DNA of 64,000 nucleotides, taken from Pantoea nemavictus. Lineage in GTDB: Bacteria; Pseudomonadota; Gammaproteobacteria; Enterobacterales; Enterobacteriaceae. Below, in pieces: positions 29,375 through 38,394 of the stretch. Both the position numbers and the translations under genes were made by a program. Every line of letters starts with the position of its first letter. The first letter of the stretch is position 1. Under the pieces are notes generated by a model, which was given only the letters and a program-made list of their open reading frames with translations, had not been told where the DNA came from and did not search any database. The stretch is from assembly GCF_037479095.1 (NCBI RefSeq), contig NZ_JBBGZW010000001.1, positions 2,480,001-2,544,000 of the forward strand. The letters run 5' to 3'.

Positions 29375-30562
29375 ATGAGCCTGGATACTGAAATAGTCGA
29401 AACACCGCTAGAAGTGGACAAACCGGCATGGGGCGCGGTGTTTGCCATGGCGTTTGGCGTGTTCGGCCTGATTACTGCTGAATTCTTACCGGTAAGCCTG
29501 CTAACGCCAATCGCCGCCTCGTTGCAGATCAGTGAAGGCCAGGCGGGTCAAACCGTGACCGTCACCGCGCTGGTGGCACTGCTCACCAGTCTGGTGATCG
29601 GCAACGTGACGCGTCAGCTCGATCGCCGTTTGGTGATGCTGACCTTTACGCTGCTGCTGATTGCCTCCGCGTTGCTGGTGGCGTTTGCAGAGAATCTGCC
29701 GATGATTCTGCTGGCGCGCGTGCTGCTTGGCATCGCCATTGGTGGCTTCTGGACGCTTTCTACCGCGATTACCATGCGTCTGGTACCGAGCGATCAGGTG
29801 CCGCGCGCGCTCTCTATCGTCTTCAGCGGTATCTCGCTAGCGACCATTATTGCGGCACCGCTGGGGAGCTATCTGGGCGGCATTATCGGCTGGCGTAACA
29901 TCTTTATACTGACGGCTGCGTTGGGCGTGCTGGCCCTGTTTTGGCAGTTCTTCACCTTGCCCGCGATGCCGCCTGTGAATAAAGCACGCAGCGGTGGCGT
30001 GCTGGATCTGCTGCGTAAAAGCGTGATGCGCTGGGGCATGCTGGCGGTGATCATGATGTTCACCGGTCACTTCGCCTTCTTCACCTATCTGCGTCCGTTC
30101 CTTGAAGGCAGCGCGCAGCTTAATGTGAATCAGCTGTCGCTGGTGCTGCTGGCGTTTGGCGTGGCCAACTTCTTTGGTACCTCGCTGGCCGGTTATCTGG
30201 TGACACGCAGCGTGTCGCTGACGCTGACGGCAATGGCGTTGGTGATGAGCGTGACTGCGCTGGTGCTGGTGAGCTTTGGCGAGGTGTCATGGTTGGTGGC
30301 GGCGGGCGTCGCGCTGTGGGGCCTGGCGTTTGGTTCCATGCCAACCGGCTGGTCAACGTGGATTTCCCGTGCGGTGCCGGATGATGCCGAGTCGGGCGGT
30401 GGTTTGCTGGTCGCCACCATTCAGCTGGCGATCACCGCCGGTGCGGCAGCCGGTGGCTGGATGTTTGATCTGCAAGGGGCTGGCGGCGTGTTTCTTGCCA
30501 GCGGCGTGCTCATGCTGTTAGCCGCTATCACCATTTTCACCCGCGTTCGTCATCACGGTTAA
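29375..30562 (+). CDS. MFS exporter of the NepI (purine nucleoside efflux) type
   Basis: A 395-residue, 12-helix major facilitator protein. It closely resembles E. coli NepI in several places: LITAEFLPVSLLTPIA in helix 1, LGIAIGGFWTLSTAITMRLV in helix 4, IAAPLGSYLGGIIGWRN in helix 5, and MPTGWSTWISRAVPD near the C-terminal half. NepI exports inosine, guanosine and related drugs with protons. Here it is paired with a divergent AraC regulator rather than the E. coli context, so the true substrate may differ. A GGGG stretch seven bases before the ATG, inside a CRP site, serves as ribosome-binding site. Confidence 0.8.
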   Translation: MSLDTEIVETPLEVDKPAWGAVFAMAFGVFGLITAEFLPVSLLTPIAASLQISEGQAGQTVTVTALVALLTSLVIGNVTRQLDRRLVMLTFTLLLIASALLVAFAENLPMILLARVLLGIAIGGFWTLSTAITMRLVPSDQVPRALSIVFSGISLATIIAAPLGSYLGGIIGWRNIFILTAALGVLALFWQFFTLPAMPPVNKARSGGVLDLLRKSVMRWGMLAVIMMFTGHFAFFTYLRPFLEGSAQLNVNQLSLVLLAFGVANFFGTSLAGYLVTRSVSLTLTAMALVMSVTALVLVSFGEVSWLVAAGVALWGLAFGSMPTGWSTWISRAVPDDAESGGGLLVATIQLAITAGAAAGGWMFDLQGAGGVFLASGVLMLLAAITIFTRVRHHG

Positions 30563-30567
30563 TCACT

Positions 30568-30595
30568 ACCAGGTCGCCATAAATGGCGACCTGGT
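30568..30595. repeat. Family A half-element hairpin
   Basis: CCAGGTCGCCAT-AA-ATGGCGACCTGG, a perfect 12-pair stem six bases after the exporter stop. Only one of the two hairpins of the family is present. The remaining 237 bases to the next gene show nothing else clear. Confidence 0.85.
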
Positions 30596-30832
30596 TGATA
30601 ACCGCATGGATTCTCACAAATACCTATCACAGCCATTTATTCTGCCTTTTAACTAAATGTCAGATTTTTAACCGTTTGCATCAGGGTTATCCCAAACGTG
30701 CTTTTTATGTTCAAAATAATCGAACAACTACGGCAAATCTCTCCGCTTTTTACTGATCAATTCTGCGCCTATTATATCTCTCAACAAGGCGATGACGCCC
30801 TACTCAATCAAACGTTTATTAAGGAATTGACC

Positions 30833-31042
30833 ATGAAATCTATCAAAACTTTTGCTGCTGTTGTTGCTCTTACCGTTCTGCCATTCGCTAGCTTCGCTCA
30901 AAGCATCACTGCAACCGCTTCAACGCTGGATGGTGCAGAAGCGCAAATCGCTGCTCAGGCGCACGAAGCTGGTGCTTCCTATAAAGTGACCGAAGCAAAC
31001 TTCAACAACGGCGTGCACATGACGGCCGAACTGACCAAATAA
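30833..31042 (+). CDS. YdgH/BhsA/McbA-like periplasmic protein
   Basis: A 69-residue protein with a signal peptide (MKSIKTFAAVVALTVLPFAS, cut after FAQ or ASFA) and a small mature domain of about 47 residues ending in NNGVHMTAELTK. It fits the DUF1471 group (BhsA, McbA, YhcN, YdgH), whose members respond to stress and influence biofilm and surface traits. An AAGGA site lies seven bases before this ATG; the open frame extends further upstream without family likeness. No partner gene is evident. Confidence 0.75.
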   Translation: MKSIKTFAAVVALTVLPFASFAQSITATASTLDGAEAQIAAQAHEAGASYKVTEANFNNGVHMTAELTK

Positions 31043-31132
31043 GTTGCGTTAACGTTCTGTGCTGACAGGGTGCCTCCGGGCGCCCTGGCGGCGTTGCTAA
31101 CCTGATAAAATCCTGTCACTTTCCCTCCGAAA

Positions 31133-31147
31133 TGATTACTATTCTCA
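31133..31147. promoter_or_regulatory. Candidate Fur box upstream of yncE
   Basis: TGATTACTATTCTCA agrees with the 7-1-7 Fur motif TGATAAT-N-ATTATCA at 11 of 14 positions. It lies about 110 bases before yncE, which from published work is iron-regulated through Fur in E. coli. Confidence 0.5.
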
Positions 31148-31256
31148 AAAAGTAACATCCTTCGTCGGCTCGCCTCGGGCTGTCTTTTTAACATTGGTTG
31201 TAATGTCGAGCTTTCACTTCACTGCCATCAGGCGGTGTTTTTGCTATGGAGAAGTT

Positions 31257-32309
31257 ATGAAGGCGAATAAAAAATCGTGGGCGCTGCGTCCTCTGTTGCT
31301 GGCAACGGCGCTGTTCTCTACCTCTGCGGCGATCGCGGCGGAAACTCAGCCATTGAATCAGGTGATTTCAAAAGGCGCTTATGAGCTGGCGTTTAGCAAT
31401 AGCGATAACGCGCTGTTCCTGGCGACCGCGCAAAGCACAACCGACAAAAAAGGCGGCACCGTTTATCGTCTTGATCCGCAGGATCTGGCGGTGAAGCAAA
31501 CCATCAACACCGATCTGCCGACCTTTGGCGCGGCGCTCAATCAGAAAACCAATATTCTCTATTTGGGTAACACGCGTGATGCTGCACTGACCGCAGTGGA
31601 TGCCACCAGCGGCAAAGTGATCAATACGCTGGTGCTGGATGGGCGTAAGCGCAGCGAAACCGTGCGTCCGCTGCAGCCGCGTCAGCTGGCGGTCGATGCG
31701 GCTACCGATCGCGTTTACATCACCGGCCTGGGTGAGCAGAGCGTGGTGTGGGTGGTGGATGGCAAAACCCTGCAACTGATCAGCACCGTGCCGAACACCG
31801 GCAAAATGGGTACCGGTCTGGCGATCGATTCTGCCGCGCAAAAGCTGTACGTCACCAATGCGGATAACGAGCTGGTGACCATCAATACGCGCCTGAATGC
31901 GATTGAAAAGCGTCAGAAAATTGAGGGCGACAAAGATCATTTCTTCCTCAACATCTCGCTGGATACCCAAGGCCATCGCGCTTTCCTCAGTGACTCTAAG
32001 CAGTCGCAGGTGCTGGTACTGGACACCCGCACGCAGCAAGTGATTCACAAGATCGATGTGCCGGAATCGCTGGCGGTGTTGTTCAATGCCGATCGTGATG
32101 AACTGTACGTCACCCACCGTAAAGCGGGTGAAATCAGCATCATCGACGCCAGCAGCTACAAGGTGAAACGCACGGTGAAAGCGCCGGGCCTGCCAAACAG
32201 CCTGGCGCTCTCAGCCGATGGCAAAACGCTGTTTGTCAGCATCAAACAGCCAGGTTCACGCAAAGAGCCACCGAAGAATCCGGACAGCGTGTTACGCATC
32301 GCCCTTTAA
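31257..32309 (+). CDS. yncE: YncE-like periplasmic beta-propeller protein
   Basis: A 350-residue protein with an N-terminal signal peptide (cut near AIAA, residue 30) and a seven-bladed beta-propeller made of repeats such as VVDGKTLQLISTVPNTGKM and SLALSADGKTLFVS. It follows E. coli YncE along its length, including RPLQPRQL and ESLAVLFN. YncE is periplasmic and has been reported to bind single-stranded DNA in vitro; its role is unsettled. GGAG precedes the ATG at 31257, preferred over an upstream in-frame ATG that would add 21 residues before the signal peptide. Confidence 0.88.
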   Translation: MKANKKSWALRPLLLATALFSTSAAIAAETQPLNQVISKGAYELAFSNSDNALFLATAQSTTDKKGGTVYRLDPQDLAVKQTINTDLPTFGAALNQKTNILYLGNTRDAALTAVDATSGKVINTLVLDGRKRSETVRPLQPRQLAVDAATDRVYITGLGEQSVVWVVDGKTLQLISTVPNTGKMGTGLAIDSAAQKLYVTNADNELVTINTRLNAIEKRQKIEGDKDHFFLNISLDTQGHRAFLSDSKQSQVLVLDTRTQQVIHKIDVPESLAVLFNADRDELYVTHRKAGEISIIDASSYKVKRTVKAPGLPNSLALSADGKTLFVSIKQPGSRKEPPKNPDSVLRIAL

Positions 32310-32433
32310 TCCCCGTCATACTTCAAGCCGCAGGTGCGTTGGCTGCGTGTGCTCGCCCCGGTCACTTACTTTAGTAAGCTCCCGGGGACTCACACCCTTG
32401 CCGCCTTCCTGCAACTTGAATTATTTAGGGGAT
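32309..32433. repeat. ERIC element after yncE
   Basis: About 125 bases from ATCCCCGTCATACTTCAAGC to TTATTTAGGGGAT, with matching ATCCCC/GGGGAT ends and the ERIC core GGTCACTTACTTTAGTAAGC. It starts at the yncE stop codon. Confidence 0.92.
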
Positions 32434-32546
32434 ATCTGGTTTTACTGGGCGGCCTGTGCCGCCCTTTGCATTTCTGGCATTCGCTGCGTTTTTATCGCCA
32501 CAGATACGCTACCTTGTAGGACGACAACACCATAAGAGAGGACGCT

Positions 32547-34187
32547 ATGAGCCAGTTTTTTATGCATGAGAAAAACGATCTGGTAAACGAAGCCATCGAA
32601 GGGGTTTTACTCAGTACGCCGTGGCATAACCTTAGTCGCCTCGATCTTGGCGATGAGATCCGTGTGGTGGTGCGTTCGGACTGGGATAAGAGCAAAGTGG
32701 CGCTGATTTCGGGTGGCGGTTCCGGTCATGAACCGGCGCATGCCGGATTCGTCGGTAAAGGCATGCTGACGGCGGCGGTGTGTGGCGACATTTTCGCCTC
32801 GCCGAGCGTCGATGCGGTGCTGAACGCCATCGTGAACGTCACCGGCGACGCCGGTTGTCTGCTGATTGTGAAGAACTATACCGGCGACCGCCTCAACTTT
32901 GGTCTGGCGGCCGAGAAAGCCAAAAATCTGGGCTACAAGGTCGAGCTGGTGATGGTGCAGGATGATATCGCGCTGCCGGAAAATCCGCAGCCGCGCGGCA
33001 TTGCGGGCACGGTGCTGGTGCATAAAATCGCTGGCTATGCGGCGGAGCAGGGACAATCACTCGATGAGGTCAAAGCGCTGGCGCAGCGCGCGATTGATGC
33101 CACCTCGTCGATTGGTCTGGCTTTTGCCACCTGTCATGTGCCGGGCGAAAAGCGCGATGAACGCGTCGAGCCAGGCCACAGCGAGCTCGGCATGGGTATT
33201 CACGGCGAGCCAGGTGTGGTGACGCTCGATACGCAAAACAGCCGTAAAATCAGCAGCATCATGACTGATAAACTGGCGCAGGCGTTGCCGGACGGCAAGC
33301 AGGCGTTACTGCTGATCAACAATCTCGGCGGCTTCTCGCAGCTGGAGCTGGCGCTGTTAACGCGTGAAGTGCTGCAGTCGCCGCTGGCGGCGCGCATCAC
33401 CCATCTGATTGGTCCGGCGACGCTGGTGAGTGCGCTGGATATGAAAGGCTTCTCATTGTCTTTGCTGGCGCTGGAAGAGCCGTTTCTGGCAGCATTAAGC
33501 GCGCCGGTTCAGGTGCTGGGCTGGGTGCCGGTGTATGACTTTGCGCCGATCAGCCTGCAACGTGCGGAGAAAATCGGCAGCGTGCTGGATTTTGATGCGT
33601 CTGAGAATGCCGAAGTGGCGAAGATTGTTGCAGGCGTCACGCAGACGTTGATCGATCTGGAGAGCGAGCTAAATGCGCTGGATGCCAAAGTTGGCGACGG
33701 CGATACCGGTTCAACCTTTGCCGCCGGCGCGAAGAAGATTCAGCGCGGCCTGAAGGACAAGCAGCTGCCACTGAATGAGCTGCCCACCTTGCTGGCGCTG
33801 ATTGGTGAGCAACTGGCAACGGTGATGGGCGGATCGAGCGGCGTATTGATGTCGATTCTGTTCACCAGCGCCGGCCAGCAGCTGGAAGAGGGCAGCGCGC
33901 TACCGCAGGCGTTGATGCACGGTCTGGAACGCATGAAGCATTATGGCGGCGCACAGCCGGGCCATCGTACGTTAGTCGATGCGCTGCAACCGGCGCTGGA
34001 AGCGTTAGTGGCGGGCGAGTCGCTGGCGGCGGCCGCTAAAGCCGCTCAGCAAGGCGCGGATGCGACAGCGCAGATGCAGAGCGCCAAAGCGGGACGATCG
34101 GCCTATCTGAATCAGCAAAGTCTGGATGGGGTGAAAGATCCGGGCGCGTATGCGATTGAGAAGGTGTTTGCGGTGTTAGCGCGGTAG
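32547..34187 (+). CDS. dhaK: ATP-dependent dihydroxyacetone kinase (DhaK-DhaL fusion)
   Basis: A 546-residue single-chain dihydroxyacetone kinase of the Citrobacter type. The K domain (about residues 1-330) has GGGSGHEPAHAGFVGKGML, the acid Asp114 in KNYTGDRLNF, and His219 in GMGIHGEPG that binds the substrate as a hemiaminal. The L domain (about 350-546) has KVGDGDTGSTF, whose aspartates hold Mg-ATP, and VMGGSSGVLMSI. It makes dihydroxyacetone phosphate directly from ATP, unlike the three-part PTS kinase of E. coli. GAGAGGA precedes the ATG. No glycerol dehydrogenase gene is nearby. Confidence 0.92.
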   Translation: MSQFFMHEKNDLVNEAIEGVLLSTPWHNLSRLDLGDEIRVVVRSDWDKSKVALISGGGSGHEPAHAGFVGKGMLTAAVCGDIFASPSVDAVLNAIVNVTGDAGCLLIVKNYTGDRLNFGLAAEKAKNLGYKVELVMVQDDIALPENPQPRGIAGTVLVHKIAGYAAEQGQSLDEVKALAQRAIDATSSIGLAFATCHVPGEKRDERVEPGHSELGMGIHGEPGVVTLDTQNSRKISSIMTDKLAQALPDGKQALLLINNLGGFSQLELALLTREVLQSPLAARITHLIGPATLVSALDMKGFSLSLLALEEPFLAALSAPVQVLGWVPVYDFAPISLQRAEKIGSVLDFDASENAEVAKIVAGVTQTLIDLESELNALDAKVGDGDTGSTFAAGAKKIQRGLKDKQLPLNELPTLLALIGEQLATVMGGSSGVLMSILFTSAGQQLEEGSALPQALMHGLERMKHYGGAQPGHRTLVDALQPALEALVAGESLAAAAKAAQQGADATAQMQSAKAGRSAYLNQQSLDGVKDPGAYAIEKVFAVLAR

Positions 34188-34202
34188 ATTGTGCGGGCTG
34201 AT

Positions 34203-34300
34203 GCCCTCACCCCGGCCCTCTCCCACGGGAGAGGGAGATGCTGCAACATGCTCGATCAGTTCCCTCTCCCGCTTGCGGGAGAGGGTTAGGGGGAGGGCAT
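34203..34300. repeat. Family C palindromic repeat
   Basis: GCCCTCACCCCGGCCCTC at the left, mirrored by GAGAGGGTTAGGGGGAGGGC at the right, with GGGAGAGGGA and TCCCTCTCCC inside. Lies between the convergent ends of dhaK and sbmA and closely matches the copy at 9.9 kb. Confidence 0.88.
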
Positions 34301-34320
34301 CAGCCGCACCAAACCGCACC

Positions 34321-35556
34321 TTACTCTGCCGCTTCGCGCATCATCTCATCATGCGGAATATCATCCAGAATCTGTTCGAAACTGCGCAGACGTTTGTAGA
34401 TCGACATCAGCGTAATCAGCGTTGACCACGAGGTGATCAAATACTGGAACGATGACCGCACCTGATCAAACACGTTGGTGATCTGGTTCAGCAGACCCAG
34501 CGTGATGGTGCCCGCCACAATCGACGGAAACAGCACAAACAGCCCGAACACGTTATCCACCTGCAGATACATAATGCGCGTGATGTTGAAGTACAAATAG
34601 TGGAAATAGAGGCGGAAATAGTTCTGACGCACGCGGCTAAACAGCTCATGCACCGTAGGCGGTGAGGCGCGCTGTGGATCGTCTTCGCCGTACACCAACT
34701 CCTTACGATAGGCCGCTTCCACACGCTGATTGCGGAACTCCAGCCCCGGCAGTTTTATCCCCACCATCGCCAGCAGCGCGGTACCAAACAGCGACCACAG
34801 CAGCGCGGCAATCACCAGCGCATAAGGAATGCTGCCGAGAATCGGCACCTCTTTCACATGGTGCGACAGCGTCACCAGCACCGGCAAGAACGCCACCAGC
34901 GTCATAATCGCCTGAATAAAGTTAATGCCCCAATCCTGCAGCGTACCGGCGAAGCGCATGGTGTCTTCCTGCACACGTTGCGCTGCACCCTCAACCAGAC
35001 GCAGACGCTGCCAGTTATGCATGTAGTAATTATTCATCGCGGTACGCCAGCGGAACACCCAGTGGCTGACGAAGAACGAGTTCATCACGCCAATCACCAC
35101 CGCAATCAGCGCGATGCCGAGAAACGCCAACACTTGCACATAGAACTGATGGATGGCGACGGAACCGGCTTTGGTCAGCGCCTGTTGAATCATGTCGTAG
35201 AACGGGCCGTACCAGGCGTTGACGCCCACGCCAACCTGCACGCCAAACCAGGTGACAAAGATGATCAGTATCGAACCCCACACCGACCAGCGCTGCCACG
35301 GATGGTTATCAATCACGCGCCACGCAAGGCCAAAAATCCCGGCGACAATCCAGTAATAGGCATAAAACCACAGCTGGCTGGCATGAATAAAACGGCTGGC
35401 GTTGGTTGGCAAAGGTTGTTGCATCGCCGCCTGAAACGCAGGCCAGCGCGCGGGGAGATCATTGAAAAAGCCAAACCAGGCAAAAATTGCTATCAAACTC
35501 CAAATCGCAGCTGAGCTGAAAAACAGCGTTGGCCGCGGAAAAAAGGACTTAAACAT
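34321..35556 (-). CDS. sbmA: Peptide transporter SbmA
   Basis: A 411-residue inner-membrane transporter, close to E. coli SbmA (406). Shared stretches include GVNAWYGPFYDMIQ, FFVSHWVFRWRTAMNNYYM, EGAAQRVQEDTMRF, KELVYGEDDPQRA and NVFGLFVLFPSIVAGTITLG. It forms a proton-driven dimer that imports microcin B17, microcin J25, bleomycin and proline-rich peptides, and relates to the membrane part of ABC exporters but has no ATPase domain. The ATG at 35556 follows GGAG by five bases; a GTG two codons earlier was rejected. Its partner gene yaiW is not present. Confidence 0.94.
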   Translation of the reverse strand: MFKSFFPRPTLFFSSAAIWSLIAIFAWFGFFNDLPARWPAFQAAMQQPLPTNASRFIHASQLWFYAYYWIVAGIFGLAWRVIDNHPWQRWSVWGSILIIFVTWFGVQVGVGVNAWYGPFYDMIQQALTKAGSVAIHQFYVQVLAFLGIALIAVVIGVMNSFFVSHWVFRWRTAMNNYYMHNWQRLRLVEGAAQRVQEDTMRFAGTLQDWGINFIQAIMTLVAFLPVLVTLSHHVKEVPILGSIPYALVIAALLWSLFGTALLAMVGIKLPGLEFRNQRVEAAYRKELVYGEDDPQRASPPTVHELFSRVRQNYFRLYFHYLYFNITRIMYLQVDNVFGLFVLFPSIVAGTITLGLLNQITNVFDQVRSSFQYLITSWSTLITLMSIYKRLRSFEQILDDIPHDEMMREAAE

Positions 35557-35742
35557 AGGCACTCCGCTGTTGTGTGTACTCTTTTATACCGCTTTAGACA
35601 TCTCTCTGTCTGTTGTCGGTTGTATCTGACGATGACAGCCTGGCCGCTGCGATGTAAAGCGACAGCGACAATTGTTAAGTAATTAGTGCGAATTTGTTTC
35701 TAAGAACTAATTAATCCACAGCAATGGTGTTACAATATTTGC

Positions 35743-35760
35743 ACTGTTACCGGTAACAGT
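35743..35760. promoter_or_regulatory. GntR-type operator of the gluconate dehydrogenase operon
   Basis: ACTGTTACCGGTAACAGT is a perfect 18-base palindrome matching the enteric gluconate repressor (GntR) consensus ATGTTACC-GGTAACAT at the core. It lies 93 bases before the first dehydrogenase gene and 187 bases from divergent sbmA. It predicts induction by gluconate. Confidence 0.78.
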
Positions 35761-35852
35761 GCTGCTGTATCCCTTAAGCTATCAATAAAAAAACAATACA
35801 ACGCAACTACTTAACTTTCATGCCGCATTATATGTGGTACTGAGGCAATGTC

Positions 35853-36596
35853 ATGTCAGAACAAAAAAATGGTCATTCTCGCCGGGATTTTCTGCTGAGA
35901 ACCATCACCCTGGCGCCGGCAATGGCGGTGGGCAGTACGGCGATGGGCGCTTTGGTGGTGCCGATGGCCGCCGGGGCCGCCGGGGCAGCCGAGCAACATT
36001 CATCACCGCAACAGGCGCGTAGCTACCAGCCAACCTGGTTCACCGCCGAAGAGTTTGCCTTCATTACTGCAGCGGTGGCGCGCCTGATCCCCAGCGATGA
36101 TCGCGGTCCTGGCGCACTCGAAGCCGGTGTACCGGAGTTTATCGATCGCCAAATGAACACGCCTTATGCCACCGGTAACAACTGGTACATGCAAGGCCCA
36201 TTCAATCCCGACCTGCCGAAAGAGCTGGGCTATCAGCTGCCGCTGGTGCCGCAGCAGATCTATCGTCTCGGCCTCGCCGATGCCGATGGCTGGAGCAAAA
36301 AACAGCACGGCAAAGTGTTCGCTGAGCTAACCGGTGAACAGCAAGATGCGCTGCTGACCGCGTTTGAAAGCGGCCACGCGGTATTCCCGCAGCTGCCCGC
36401 TAAAACCTTCTTCTCCTTCCTGCTGCAAAACACCCGCGAGGGTTACTTCAGCGATCCGATCCACGGCGGCAATCAAGGCATGGTGGGCTGGAAGCTGATT
36501 GGCTTCCCAGGCGCACGCGCTGACTTTATGGATTGGGTGGAACGCGGCGAACGTTATCCGTTCCCGTCAGTGGATATTCGCGGGGAGAGGACCTAA
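35853..36596 (+). CDS. Gluconate 2-dehydrogenase, small (gamma) subunit
   Basis: A 247-residue subunit with a twin-arginine signal (SRRDFLL at residues 9-15, then a hydrophobic stretch and an Ala-rich cleavage region near residue 45). The mature part belongs to the gluconate 2-dehydrogenase subunit 3 family ([20 protein letters not shown], ending with a ...[13 protein letters not shown] tail). It has no cofactor motif; by analogy it acts as chaperone and Tat carrier for the FAD subunit, which lacks its own signal. The FAD gene starts two bases after its stop. GAGG lies eight bases before the ATG. Confidence 0.88.
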   Translation: MSEQKNGHSRRDFLLRTITLAPAMAVGSTAMGALVVPMAAGAAGAAEQHSSPQQARSYQPTWFTAEEFAFITAAVARLIPSDDRGPGALEAGVPEFIDRQMNTPYATGNNWYMQGPFNPDLPKELGYQLPLVPQQIYRLGLADADGWSKKQHGKVFAELTGEQQDALLTAFESGHAVFPQLPAKTFFSFLLQNTREGYFSDPIHGGNQGMVGWKLIGFPGARADFMDWVERGERYPFPSVDIRGERT

Positions 36597-36598
36597 GC

Positions 36599-38383
36599 GT
36601 GGCAAATGAATTGAAAAAAGTGGATGCGGTCGTGGTCGGTTTCGGCTGGGCGGGCGCGATTATGGCGAAAGAGCTGACCGAAGCGGGCCTGAATGTGGTG
36701 GCGCTGGAGCGCGGTCCGCATCGCGATACCTATCCGGATGGATCCTATCCGCAGTCGATCGATGAATTGACCTACAACATCCGTAAAAAGCTGTTCCAGG
36801 ATCTGTCGAAAAGCACCGTGACCATCCGTCACGATGCATCGCAGACTGCTGTGCCGTATCGTCAGCTGGCGGCATTTCTGCCGGGCACCGGCACCGGCGG
36901 CGCCGGCCTGCACTGGTCGGGCGTGCATTTCCGCGTCGATCCGGTCGAGCTCAACCTGCGAAGCCACTATGAGCAGCGCTATGGTAAAAAATTCATCCCG
37001 GAAGGCATGACGATTCAGGATTTCGGCGTCAATTATGACGAACTGGAACCCTTCTTCGATCAGGCCGAGAAAGTGTTCGGCACCTCGGGCAGCGCCTGGT
37101 CGATCAAAGGCAAGCTGCTGGGCAAAGAGAAGGGCGGCAACCCGTATGCGCCCGACCGCTCCAGCGACTTCCCGCTGCCAGCGCAGAAGCGCACCTACTC
37201 GGCGCAGCTGTTTGCGCAGGCGGCGGAATCGGTGGGATATCATCCGTATGATATGCCGTCGGCCAACACCTCTGGCCCGTACACCAACACTTACGGCGCA
37301 CAGATGGGCCCGTGCAACTTCTGCGGTTTCTGCAGCGGTTACGCCTGCTATATGTATTCCAAAGCGTCGCCAAACGTTAACATCCTGCCGGCGCTGCGTC
37401 AGGAGCCGAAATTCGAGCTGCGCAACAACTCTTACGTGCTGCGCGTTAATCTGACTGACGATAAAAAGCGCGCCACCGGCGTGACTTATCTCGATGGTCA
37501 GGGCCGCGAAGTGGTGCAGCCGGCGGATCTGGTGATCCTGTCTGCATTCCAGTTCCACAACGTGCACCTGATGCTGCTCTCCGGCATCGGTCAGCCGTAT
37601 AACCCGATTTCCAACGAAGGTGTGGTGGGCCGTAACTTTGCCTACCAGAACATCTCGACGCTGAAAGCGCTGTTCGACAAAAACACCACCACCAACCCGT
37701 TTATCGGTGCCGGTGGCGCGGGTGTGGCGGTGGATGATTTCAACGCCGATAACTTCGATCACGGCCCACATGGCTTCGTCGGCGGTTCGCCGTTCTGGGT
37801 TAACCAGGCCGGTACCAAGCCGATCTCCGGTTTACCGACACCAAAAGGCACGCCGAACTGGGGCAGCCAGTGGAAATCGGCGGTGGCCGATACCTACAAC
37901 CATCACATTTCGATGGATGCGCACGGCGCGCACCAGTCGTACCGCGCCAACTATCTCGATCTCGATCCGAACTACAAAGATGCCTACGGCCAGCCGCTGC
38001 TGCGTATGACCTTTGACTGGCAGGACAACGACATCAAGATGGCGCAGTTCATGATTGAGAAGATGCGCAAAATCACCGAAGCGATGAACCCGAAAATGAT
38101 CATCGGCGGCGCGAAAGGTCCAGGCACCCACTTCGATACCACCGTATATCAAACCACGCACATGAGCGGCGGGGCGATTATGGGTGAAGATCCGAAAACC
38201 AGCGCGGTTAACCGCTATCTGCAGAGCTGGGATGTGCCAAACGTGTTTGTGCCAGGCGCCTCAGCGTTCCCGCAAGGACTTGGCTACAACCCAACCGGCA
38301 TGGTGGCGGCGTTGACTTACTGGTCAGCCAAAGCCATTCGTGAACAGTATCTGAAAAACCCCGGCCCGCTGGTACAGGCATAA
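36599..38383 (+). CDS. Gluconate 2-dehydrogenase, FAD subunit
   Basis: A 594-residue GMC-family flavoprotein that oxidises D-gluconate to 2-keto-D-gluconate in the periplasm. The FAD fold starts at once with VVVGFGWAGAIMAKEL (G14-x-G16-x2-G19) and closes with GYNPTGMVAALTYWSAK. A cysteine cluster, C239-x2-C242-x2-C245-x4-C250, could hold an iron-sulphur centre that links FAD to the haems, as reported for related FAD dehydrogenases. The start is GTG at 36599, seven bases after AGAGGA; longer in-frame starts overlap the gamma gene. It has no signal peptide and would ride on the gamma subunit. Confidence 0.9.
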   Translation: MANELKKVDAVVVGFGWAGAIMAKELTEAGLNVVALERGPHRDTYPDGSYPQSIDELTYNIRKKLFQDLSKSTVTIRHDASQTAVPYRQLAAFLPGTGTGGAGLHWSGVHFRVDPVELNLRSHYEQRYGKKFIPEGMTIQDFGVNYDELEPFFDQAEKVFGTSGSAWSIKGKLLGKEKGGNPYAPDRSSDFPLPAQKRTYSAQLFAQAAESVGYHPYDMPSANTSGPYTNTYGAQMGPCNFCGFCSGYACYMYSKASPNVNILPALRQEPKFELRNNSYVLRVNLTDDKKRATGVTYLDGQGREVVQPADLVILSAFQFHNVHLMLLSGIGQPYNPISNEGVVGRNFAYQNISTLKALFDKNTTTNPFIGAGGAGVAVDDFNADNFDHGPHGFVGGSPFWVNQAGTKPISGLPTPKGTPNWGSQWKSAVADTYNHHISMDAHGAHQSYRANYLDLDPNYKDAYGQPLLRMTFDWQDNDIKMAQFMIEKMRKITEAMNPKMIIGGAKGPGTHFDTTVYQTTHMSGGAIMGEDPKTSAVNRYLQSWDVPNVFVPGASAFPQGLGYNPTGMVAALTYWSAKAIREQYLKNPGPLVQA

Positions 38384-38394
38384 GGAACACGGCG

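Noticed and set aside
31055..31087. Hairpin CAGGGTGCC/GGCGCCCTG after the YdgH-like gene as terminator
   Set aside because: The pairing is imperfect and no T run follows.
36593..37771. A 392-residue open frame antisense to the gluconate dehydrogenase FAD gene
   Set aside because: Overlaps a well-supported gene over its whole length and is rich in His, Arg and Val as expected from the complement; no domain visible.
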